Of a stretch of 40,649 nucleotides of DNA, positions 23,815 through 33,220 are shown in pieces. Location of the stretch: assembly GCA_021769135.1 (NCBI GenBank), contig JAETTM010000037.1, positions 1 to 40,649 of the forward strand, given 5' to 3'. Under the pieces are notes generated by a model. The model was given only the letters and a program-made list of their open reading frames with translations. It did not search any database and was not told the origin of the DNA. Each line of letters begins with the position of its first letter. The stretch's first letter is position 1. This DNA is from Lachnospiraceae bacterium. GTDB lineage: Bacteria > Bacillota > Clostridia > Lachnospirales > Lachnospiraceae. Made by a program: the position numbers and the translations under genes.

Positions 23815-25611
23815 ATGTTTACCAAAAGGCAGTACCAGATTCTGGCAGTGCTGTCAGGAACGGATTCATGGATATCCAGCGGGGCTTTGTCGGAAGCTAT
23901 TGGGATTGGCAGAAGGACAATACAGACGGAAATCAGGAAAATTAATGAGGAAATCTGCCGCAGGAGGCTGCCGGGGAATGTGAAGATTCAATCGAACAAC
24001 CGGAAAGGGTATTTTCTGGCAGACCCGGATGGCGCTTTGCGGGAAATGCTTTACCGGGATGCGCAGATGGACAACAGCGAGGATGATAAACTGGTGCATT
24101 CCCGGCGGATTCTGGCGCTGCTGCTTTTTGAAAAGGATTATATTCATATCGGCGATATTGCGGAGCGGCTGTATTTTTCGAAATCTACGGTGAATTCTGA
24201 TTTGGTGCAGGTAAAGAGGATTGTGAACCGTACCAAAGGAGTGGAACTGGAAGTGTCCAAGAGCAAAGGAATCCGTTTGGCCGCGTCCGAGGATATGAAG
24301 CGTTTTATGTGCATGAAGGCCCGGCTGGAAGACCGGCGCCTGCTGATGGAGCAGGAAGAGTTGAAGTGGGCTTTTGGAAAGATAGAAGATATCGGGAAAA
24401 GAATTGGAGAAATTTTTGTCCGCTATAAATATATTGTCAGCGGCGATGTCTGTCAGGACTTTGTGAAATTCCTGGTCATCGGCGTGGCCCGTTCCCGGAT
24501 GGGGTTTGTGGCCCGGATGCCGGAAAACATTGTGGAAATTTCGAGGATGGCTGTGGAAATAGGGACTGTTATTCAGGAAGAGATGGATTATGAGCTGACA
24601 GAGGCGGAGATGCAATATATGGAGGGGAGAATCCGGGAATTAAATCTGCTTCAAAAGGCCTCGGGGATAGAAAAAAGTGTAGGCGATGGGATAGACCGGT
24701 TCGAACGGATTGTAATGGAAGAAATCGGCCTTGATTTGCAGCTGGAGGATGAGTGGAAGACGGCGGCAGGAAATCATATGGAACGAGTGATTTTGCGGAT
24801 GGAGAGCGGGAGGACGAATATAGGGAATTATACCAAAGAGCTTTCCCGCAGCTATCCGCTGGAGCTGCATCTGTTAAGGGTCTGCCTGTGTGCGGCTTTT
24901 GGCCTGGATATTCCGGATGCGGAGCTGGGATATATGATACCCTATCTGGCGGAAGTGATTGACAGGCGGAGGGGAAGGCTGCAGATTCTTCTTGTCAGCG
25001 ACAGAAGTGCCAGCGCAATTTTTCATTTAAGCAGCAGGATAAAAAGCGTTCTGTGCGACAGGGGCGGGGAGATATGCGCGGTTCCCAGATATGTGTACGA
25101 AAAAAGGAAAGAAGAGTACTGGAAGAAGAGCCAATTCCGATTGACGACAGAGCATGACCAGCTTTTGGCGGAGACGGGTTTCTTCTATATCAATCCCTTT
25201 GCAGAGCAAAACCTAATCAGGGAATTGTCCAAAAAGGCGGAGGAAGCGGAGCGGGAGAGGGTAAAAGAACGGGAAAAAGAACTGCAAAGCTGCTATCCGA
25301 TGGAACACAAGGTATATGCTTTGGAAACGAAGGGGGAAAGCCCGGGAAGCATATTGGAACTGTGCGGGATTTCCCTGAAAAACAAATCGGTTTCCATGCA
25401 AAGCATAGACAGCAATGTGTTATGTGTTATTTCCCATAACAAAGAAGGAGAAAACTGCTTGAGGAAAATCGCGCTGAAGCACGCCTTGCCTTATAAAGGG
25501 AAGCAAATCGGCGTGATTGTCTATGCCCATTATGGCGGCGAAGGAGATGTGATTGAATTTTTTGATTTTGTGAAAAAGCAGCTGGCCAGGAATTTTTCAA
25601 CACTGTACTAA
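23815..25611 (+). CDS. BglG/MtlR-type PRD transcriptional regulator
   Basis: The 598-residue protein has two N-terminal helix-turn-helix units (SSGALSEAIGIGRRTIQTEI and IAERLYFSKSTVNSDLVQVK), then two regions resembling PTS regulation domains (around residues 190-290 and 300-390), an EIIB-like segment starting LQILLVSDRSASAIFHLSSR, and a C-terminal domain of no clear type. Such proteins are activators of PTS operons controlled by phosphorylation. The His residues normally phosphorylated in PRDs are not where I expect them (VKFLVIGVARSR; ELGYMIPYL), and the EIIB-like Cys is absent. The start has AAGGAGGA. The next gene is a PTS EIIBC, its likely target. Confidence 0.82.
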   Translation: MFTKRQYQILAVLSGTDSWISSGALSEAIGIGRRTIQTEIRKINEEICRRRLPGNVKIQSNNRKGYFLADPDGALREMLYRDAQMDNSEDDKLVHSRRILALLLFEKDYIHIGDIAERLYFSKSTVNSDLVQVKRIVNRTKGVELEVSKSKGIRLAASEDMKRFMCMKARLEDRRLLMEQEELKWAFGKIEDIGKRIGEIFVRYKYIVSGDVCQDFVKFLVIGVARSRMGFVARMPENIVEISRMAVEIGTVIQEEMDYELTEAEMQYMEGRIRELNLLQKASGIEKSVGDGIDRFERIVMEEIGLDLQLEDEWKTAAGNHMERVILRMESGRTNIGNYTKELSRSYPLELHLLRVCLCAAFGLDIPDAELGYMIPYLAEVIDRRRGRLQILLVSDRSASAIFHLSSRIKSVLCDRGGEICAVPRYVYEKRKEEYWKKSQFRLTTEHDQLLAETGFFYINPFAEQNLIRELSKKAEEAERERVKEREKELQSCYPMEHKVYALETKGESPGSILELCGISLKNKSVSMQSIDSNVLCVISHNKEGENCLRKIALKHALPYKGKQIGVIVYAHYGGEGDVIEFFDFVKKQLARNFSTLY

Positions 25612-25620
25612 TGCATATTT

Positions 25621-25640
25621 TTTCGTCATTAATGACGAAA
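25621..25640. promoter_or_regulatory. Perfect 20-bp palindrome, candidate operator
   Basis: TTTCGTCATTAATGACGAAA is a perfect palindrome located ten bases after the regulator's stop codon. It lies upstream of a promoter-like pair (TTCCTA at about 25650 and TATAGT at about 25672). Its position and symmetry suit the binding site of the PRD regulator; a terminator role is less likely because no T-run follows. Confidence 0.6.
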
Positions 25641-25863
25641 TAGTTTCAATTTCCTAATAATCTTTTGTGCGTTATAGTATGAATAAGAAATGGATAGGAA
25701 AGGGATAATGTAAACTTTTCCATCCGCAGGTTTGTGTCGGCATGGCAGCGCAGGCCTGCAAGCCGGGATGGCTTTTCGTGAGGATTCCGCAAGGCGGCAG
25801 TACGGCATAGCGGGATAATCCCGGTGGGAAAAAGAGGAAACGCCATGCAGAAATGAGGGAAAA
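25641..25863 (+). other. Leader region of the PTS operon
   Basis: About 220 bases without a gene. Candidate stems include GGATAGGAAAGG with CTTTTCCATCC (about 25692-25725) and CGGGAT with ATCCCG (about 25811-25823). I cannot match it to a named riboswitch or to the ribonucleic antiterminator consensus. A ribosome binding site (GAGGGAAAA) precedes ATG 25864. Confidence 0.4.
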
Positions 25864-27255
25864 ATGGCAAAAGATTATGTAGCTTTAGGAACGAAAATTG
25901 TGGAGAAATTAGGTGGGGCCGAAAATATTACAAAGATATTCCATTGCTCCACCAGGCTTCGCGTCCAGCTGGCGAGCCGGGAGAAAGCGGATTTGGAAGC
26001 GGTGAAGTCGGTAGCCGGCGTTATGGGCGCGGTGGAAGCGGCCGGCGGTATCCAGGTGATTATCGGCAACGATGTGCCAAAGGTATATGAAGCGATTACC
26101 GCTAAGTATAATCTGGAAAAGAACGAAGCAATAAAGGAAAAGCTGGACGAGGCGGAAGAAAAGAAAGGGATAGTATCGGTGGTTTTAAATGTGCTGGCAG
26201 CGATTATCGGCCCGGCGATTCCGCTCATTATGTGCAGCGGGCTGATTTCCGCCCTGCTGGTGATTATGGTTCATTTGGGGCTGGATGCAGAAAGCTCCAC
26301 TTATGCGATTATAAGCATGGTTGGGAACGGAGCCCTTTATTTCCTCCCTGTGCTGTTGTCCTATACCGCGGCGAAAAAGTTTAACTGCGATGTGATTATC
26401 AGCGCCTTTTTAGGGGCATTGCTTATCAGCCCTACTTTGCTGGGGTTTGCGGAAGCGGGGGGCTATATCAGTCTGTTTGGGCTTCCTGTAAAAGCGGTGA
26501 ATTATTCTTCCACCGTTATTCCGGTGATTTTAACTATCTGGGTCTTTGGCTATGTGCAGAAACTGGTGGACAAAATTGTTCCTGCGGCTGTGAAATATGT
26601 ATTCCGTCCGTTGTTGTGTGTAGTGATTATGGTTCCGGTAATGCTGTGCGTTACCGGGCCGATTGGGAGCTATTGCGGAGATTTGCTTTCCATGATGATG
26701 GGAGGTATTAATAATGCCGCTCCCTGGGCCTCTGTACTGGTGGCGGGATGCCTGGCGCCATTGTTGGTGCTGACCGGCATGCATTTGGCTATGCTTCCTC
26801 TGGTTATGGGAATGTTTGCCACAGTGGGATTTGACAATATGCTGTTCCCGGCCTTTATCGGCATGAATTTCTCCCAGTTCGGCATTGCGTTAGCATGTAT
26901 GTTGAAAACGAAAAATAAAAATCTGCGGACACTGGCCTCTTCCTGTGCGCTTACAGCTTTTCTGGCAGGCGTGACGGAACCTACCCTTTATGGAATCTGT
27001 ATCCGGATGAAAAGGCCTTTGGCGGCAACATGGATTGCATGTATAGTGAATGCCGTGTTCTGTGCCATTGCAGGGATAAAGGTATTCAGTTTTGGCGCGC
27101 CTTCCTTTTTCACCATGCCAATTTTCATGAACCCTGACGGAACGATGGGGAATTTCTATTTGGCGATAGTGGCGGCAGGACTGACGATTGTGACGGCTTT
27201 TGCGGCCACCTGGATTTTAGGGTTTGACGATAGCGTGTATGGGGAAAATGTGTAA
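25864..27255 (+). CDS. PTS beta-glucoside-type EIIBC permease
   Basis: The 463-residue protein has an N-terminal EIIB domain (about 1-85) with phospho-acceptor Cys28 in FHCSTRLRVQL. A linker and an EIIC domain of about ten membrane helices follow, including LTGMHLAMLPLVM and FLAGVTEPTLYGICIRMKRP, the sugar-site region. No EIIA domain is attached; a separate EIIA elsewhere must supply phosphate. EIIBC imports a sugar and releases it phosphorylated on C6. The GH1 phospho-glucosidase downstream points to a beta-linked disaccharide or aryl-glucoside as substrate. The regulator upstream is the likely controller. Confidence 0.93.
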   Translation: MAKDYVALGTKIVEKLGGAENITKIFHCSTRLRVQLASREKADLEAVKSVAGVMGAVEAAGGIQVIIGNDVPKVYEAITAKYNLEKNEAIKEKLDEAEEKKGIVSVVLNVLAAIIGPAIPLIMCSGLISALLVIMVHLGLDAESSTYAIISMVGNGALYFLPVLLSYTAAKKFNCDVIISAFLGALLISPTLLGFAEAGGYISLFGLPVKAVNYSSTVIPVILTIWVFGYVQKLVDKIVPAAVKYVFRPLLCVVIMVPVMLCVTGPIGSYCGDLLSMMMGGINNAAPWASVLVAGCLAPLLVLTGMHLAMLPLVMGMFATVGFDNMLFPAFIGMNFSQFGIALACMLKTKNKNLRTLASSCALTAFLAGVTEPTLYGICIRMKRPLAATWIACIVNAVFCAIAGIKVFSFGAPSFFTMPIFMNPDGTMGNFYLAIVAAGLTIVTAFAATWILGFDDSVYGENV

Positions 27256-27310
27256 AGCGGGGAAAGGAATCCTTTTCCATAGAATGTGCAAAGGAGCAAT
27301 AGGTACAAGT

Positions 27311-29657
<2,347 letters not shown>

Positions 29658-29693
29658 AATATAAAAGAAAAGAAACCGAAAAGGAGGCTGAGT

Positions 29694-30419
29694 ATGCAGA
29701 TTTTGCCGGATATTTATTTGATGTCAGGGTTTGCTTTCCGGATTCATCAAAACGTGTATGGGATTGATGTTCCGGAGGAAAAGAAATTGTTCCTTGTGGA
29801 CTGCGGGCTGGGCGAAGAGGATTTGGAGCAGATAAGGTTAAGCCAAAGGCTTTGGAAGCTGGAGGATAGGAGGATAGAGGCCGTATTTGTAACCCATTCC
29901 CATTTCGACCACGGGGGCAATGCGGCGGCTTATGAAGCGGCAGGCAGCAGGATTTACGCAGGGGAGGACGGGGAAAGTCTTTTGTCGGGGGATGAGCATA
30001 CGATTGATTTTGCCTATGGAAGGCCGTTTCCTGTATGCAGGGAAGTGCATAAATTGGAGGATGGGGAGCGGATTATGCTTGGGGAAGGGTATGAGCTGCG
30101 CTGCCACCATACGCCTGGGCATACTCCGGGGAGCGTGTGCTATGAACTGAACCATAAAGGAATAAAAAGTATATTTACCGGCGATTTTATACAGGCGGGG
30201 GAATTTGGGGATGATGTGCGCCTGGGGGTTAAGGTGGATATAGGATATAGCTATAAGGATTATCTGGATTCTATGAGGAAAATGATGAGGATAGAGGCGG
30301 ATGCGGTTTTGCCGGGGCATTTCCATCCGTGGATTACGGGCGGCGGGAGGATTTTCCAGCTGGCATACAGGGAGCTTCTGGTGAACAGGGAGAGGTATGA
30401 ATCAATGTTATTTAGTTAA
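29694..30419 (+). CDS. MBL-fold metallohydrolase with canonical motif
   Basis: The 241-residue protein has the full metallo-beta-lactamase set: VDCGLG, VTHSHFDHGGN (H68-x-H70-x-D72-H73), HHTPGHTPGSVCYEL, SIFTGDFIQ and a final His in VLPGHFHPWI. It is likely a dinuclear zinc hydrolase. It is the last gene of the PTS-GH1 row, 36 bases after the GH1 stop, with AAGGAGGC upstream. The two MBL proteins of this row are clearly distinct sequences. A role on the aglycone, an acyl group or a lactone form of the sugar would fit the context, but no substrate can be read. Confidence 0.9.
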   Translation: MQILPDIYLMSGFAFRIHQNVYGIDVPEEKKLFLVDCGLGEEDLEQIRLSQRLWKLEDRRIEAVFVTHSHFDHGGNAAAYEAAGSRIYAGEDGESLLSGDEHTIDFAYGRPFPVCREVHKLEDGERIMLGEGYELRCHHTPGHTPGSVCYELNHKGIKSIFTGDFIQAGEFGDDVRLGVKVDIGYSYKDYLDSMRKMMRIEADAVLPGHFHPWITGGGRIFQLAYRELLVNRERYESMLFS

Positions 30420-30431
30420 TTAGAGGCGGAC

Positions 30432-30570
30432 GCTGCGAGAATGATAAAATCCTCCGTCGCCACGCTTGCGCTCTGGGAAAAACGCAGCGGACACATAAGG
30501 CGCTGAAATACAGCGCCTAAGTGCCGGCGTTTTTCAAAGGGCTCCTTGAGGATTTTATCATTCTCGCAGC
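30432..30570. repeat. 139-bp nested palindromic element
   Basis: The outer arms are perfect 23-bp inverted copies (30432-30454 and 30548-30570, beginning GCTGCGAGAATGATAAAATC). Inside are GAAAAACGC (30477-30485) with GCGTTTTTC (30527-30535), and innermost AGGCGCTG (30498-30505) with CAGCGCCT (30511-30518) around a five-base loop. All three pairs are concentric, so the whole can fold as one long hairpin. It may be a MITE-like or REP-like unit. Confidence 0.85.
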
Positions 30571-30671
30571 TGGTTATGGTGTTAGCTAAATGACATTGGA
30601 TACAAATAGGTAATTATATATTTGGCAGGAGGGAAATCTGTAAAAATGATATGAATATATGCGCATAGCGT

Positions 30672-30711
30672 AGGTGGGAATTGGGCTTTGTTCCATGCTC
30701 CCGCCTTTTTG
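30672..30711 (+). terminator. Rho-independent terminator
   Basis: AGGTGGGA (30672-30679) pairs with TCCCGCCT (30699-30706) with one wobble, followed by TTTTG. It probably ends the PTS-GH1-MBL transcript that passes through the palindromic element. The stretch 30712-30907 holds a further small hairpin, GTTGAAAA/TTTTCAAC at 30825-30842, and no gene. Confidence 0.6.
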
Positions 30712-30907
30712 TTTGCGTGGGGCGAGTATAGGAAATTGTCATTTTAATACGATTTCGGGTCGATTCATGAAAAAAGGCTCCTTTTTGTCAACGGTTACTA
30801 TACACTATCCCGTGCAGCAACAATGTTGAAAAAATTTTCAACCGGTAGGCCTGTATCGCACGTCCGGGCTTGCGACACAAAATGACGTGCGTGAATGGAG
30901 GAAAAGT

Positions 30908-31519
30908 ATGAAAAAAAGATTGGTATCTATTCTATTGTCAGCATTGATGGTGGCATCGCTGACAACAGCCTGTGGCGGTAACGCAGAAACAGCAGCTCCT
31001 GCACCAGCGGCGGAGACAGAAACGGCAGCGGAGGAACCGGCAGCAGAGGAACCGGCCGAAGAGACGGAAACGGAAACTGAAACTGAAACGGAAAGCGAAG
31101 ATGTGGCTGCTGACGATGGCGCTTCGGAGGAATTTACGCTTCTCGACGTTTCCACAGATATGATTGAGGCAGGGGTTTATGCTGTAAGCGAAGACGGAAC
31201 GGAACTTGTATTCTCATTGTTTACCGAGCCTTCAGGAACACCGATGGCTTCCCTGTTCGTATTTCCTGCAGAAGGCGAGGGCGATGTAATCTGCGGTACT
31301 TATTCGGCGGAAAATGAGACGGATGAGGACGGGATATCATGGACATTGCTGACAGTTACGGATGCATATACGGATGGAGAATTCGAGATAGGATTCGGCG
31401 AGTCGGACGCGGGTGAAGTTTATATCTTTGATACACAGGGAACTCCTTATGAAGGAGAATATCTCTCTGCGGACGACACCATCACCTATATGGGTACGGC
31501 TGCCGCTTTAATGGAATAG
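30908..31519 (+). CDS. Small secreted lipoprotein with acidic linker
   Basis: From ATG 30908 (GGAGGAAAAG upstream) the product has 203 residues. The signal peptide MKKRLVSILLSALMVASLTT leads to a lipobox Cys (TTAC). A linker of about 55 residues rich in Ala, Glu and Thr follows, including a run of alternating Glu-Thr. The rest (about residues 75-203) is a compact beta-rich domain (YAVSEDGTELVFSLFTEP, SWTLLTVTDAYTDGEFEIGF) of no recognised family. It is probably tethered to the outer face of the membrane. It has its own terminator and stands directly before the composite response regulator, which might relate to sensing; that is speculation. Confidence 0.75.
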   Translation: MKKRLVSILLSALMVASLTTACGGNAETAAPAPAAETETAAEEPAAEEPAEETETETETETESEDVAADDGASEEFTLLDVSTDMIEAGVYAVSEDGTELVFSLFTEPSGTPMASLFVFPAEGEGDVICGTYSAENETDEDGISWTLLTVTDAYTDGEFEIGFGESDAGEVYIFDTQGTPYEGEYLSADDTITYMGTAAALME

Positions 31520-31565
31520 CAGTAAATTTGTGAAACAGAAGGTATATTTTATGTAAAGTAAAATA

Positions 31566-31596
31566 GAGCCGGCCGAAGGAAAGGCCGGTTCTGTTT
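31566..31596 (+). terminator. Rho-independent terminator after the lipoprotein
   Basis: GAGCCGGCC (31566-31574) pairs with GGCCGGTTC (31583-31591) with one wobble, followed by TGTTT. It separates the lipoprotein gene from the response regulator. The 136 bases from 31597 to 31732 contain no clear promoter. Confidence 0.6.
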
Positions 31597-31732
31597 GATT
31601 GCAGCCGTAGACTGTGGTATCATGATGCTATTAAGGCGGACAAGTTTTGCAAGGCGGATTCTGCGTTTATGTGCAGTAACAACCAGTGCAGGAAACGTCA
31701 TAGGAATAAATTTGTGTGTGGAGGATAGAGCC

Positions 31733-33172
31733 ATGCGGATAGCAGTCTGCGATGACGACGAGAGGGAAGTTTCCCGCATTGGGAAGCTGATTACAGAATA
31801 TCAGATAAGCCGTGAAGAATTTATTGAATGCCATTATTTTACGAACAGCATAGATTTTTTGTGTGAATTGAAGGGCGGGGAGTATGACCTTGTCCTGATG
31901 GATATCCTGATGCCGGGAACTAATGGAATAAAGGCGGCGCAGGAGATAAGGGAACTGGATAAAAATGTCCGGCTTATTTTTGTATCCGCATCGCCGGAGT
32001 TTGCCGTGGAAAGTTACAGCGTGGGGGCCTACTATTATCTGCTGAAACCGATAGATACGGATTCCTTTTTTGCCTTACTGGACAAAATAGGGGGAGAATT
32101 GTCCGTACAGGTCGAACAAGGGTTTATAGTTAAAAGCAGAGAGGGCATTGTCAGGATTGCTTTCTCCAGCCTTGCATATGTGGAGGTTATTAATAAAACC
32201 GTATTCTTTCATTTGGCGGATGGAGTTGTCCATGAAGCAACCGCCACTTTGGCTGATTTTGAGGAGAAGCTGCTGTCAAGGCCTGGCTTTTTGAAAACAC
32301 ACCGCTCCTATCTTGTCAATTTGGGCTGTATTCAAGCTATTGATATTAATTGCGTTATAATGAAGAATGGGAACAGCGTTCCGGTATCGCGCCAACGGCG
32401 CAGCCAGGTTCAGGATGCCTATATGGACTTTCTGCGCAAGTCGGGAACAGGGGAACTCGTATCCGATTCCGGCAAGCCGGAACGCCCTGACGGACTTTGG
32501 AGGATTCTGCTGGTAGATGACGAGCCGGCGGAAAGTGCTGTCTGGGCGGATATCTTGCAAAGCCATGGCTGTATTGTACAGATGGCGGCGAATGGGGAGG
32601 AGGCGTTGCGGCTGGTAGCGGATGCCCCTTGCGACTGTGTGCTTCTGGATGTGATGATTCCCGGTGAGGATGGATTTTCTATCTGTGAAAGGATTCATAA
32701 GATAATGGACGTACCGATTATTTTCCTAAGCTGCCTTACAGAGCCGGATAAGCAGGTGGAAGGGTTTGAGGCAGGCGGTATAGACTATATCACGAAGGAT
32801 ACGCCTGCAGAGCTCTTCTGGGCGAAGGTGGAAACACGCATCAGGCTGACGATGTCGGAGCGCACGCAGCTGCGCTTTGGCCCTCTCCTTCTCGATTTGA
32901 CGAAGCGCAGGCTGTTGATGGATGAAAAGGAGCTGATTCTTACGCCCGTTGAGTTTGATATCCTGTGCCATTTTTCGGAGCATCCAGGGCAAATCTTTAC
33001 GCCGGAAGATATTTATGGCATGATATGGGGCGGCCAGCCCTGGGATGGCGGGCAGCAGGTACAAATGCATATGTCACGGCTTCGGCGGAAGCTGGAAAAG
33101 GCGTGGGAGGAACATCGTTTTATAGAGACGATATGGGGCCAGGGCTATCGGTTCGTGCCTCCAAAGCAATGA
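31733..33172 (+). CDS. Composite response regulator: REC-LytTR-REC-winged helix
   Basis: The 479-residue product is a continuous frame with four domains. REC1 (1-119) has D7/D8, phospho-acceptor D57 in LVLMDILMPG and K105 in LLKP. A LytTR DNA-binding domain (about 128-235) includes LKTHRSYLVNL. A linker of about 20 residues leads to REC2 (256-372), with ILLVDDE, D306 in CVLLDVMIPGEDG and K355 in YITKD. The C-terminus is an OmpR/PhoB winged helix (380-479: LTPVEFDILCHFSEHPGQIF, VQMHMSRLRRKLE, WGQGYRFV). Normally these are two separate regulators. The start at 31733 has GGAGG upstream. The kinase gene lies 48 bases downstream. Confidence 0.9.
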   Translation: MRIAVCDDDEREVSRIGKLITEYQISREEFIECHYFTNSIDFLCELKGGEYDLVLMDILMPGTNGIKAAQEIRELDKNVRLIFVSASPEFAVESYSVGAYYYLLKPIDTDSFFALLDKIGGELSVQVEQGFIVKSREGIVRIAFSSLAYVEVINKTVFFHLADGVVHEATATLADFEEKLLSRPGFLKTHRSYLVNLGCIQAIDINCVIMKNGNSVPVSRQRRSQVQDAYMDFLRKSGTGELVSDSGKPERPDGLWRILLVDDEPAESAVWADILQSHGCIVQMAANGEEALRLVADAPCDCVLLDVMIPGEDGFSICERIHKIMDVPIIFLSCLTEPDKQVEGFEAGGIDYITKDTPAELFWAKVETRIRLTMSERTQLRFGPLLLDLTKRRLLMDEKELILTPVEFDILCHFSEHPGQIFTPEDIYGMIWGGQPWDGGQQVQMHMSRLRRKLEKAWEEHRFIETIWGQGYRFVPPKQ

Positions 33173-33220
33173 TTGTTATGCGATTGCCAAATGATTTAAC
33201 ATGAAAGGAGGGATGCGCAT

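Noticed and set aside
30432-30570. Palindromic element as a tRNA or simple terminator
   Set aside because: No tRNA features, no T-run at its end, and the separate terminator at 30672 explains transcription end.
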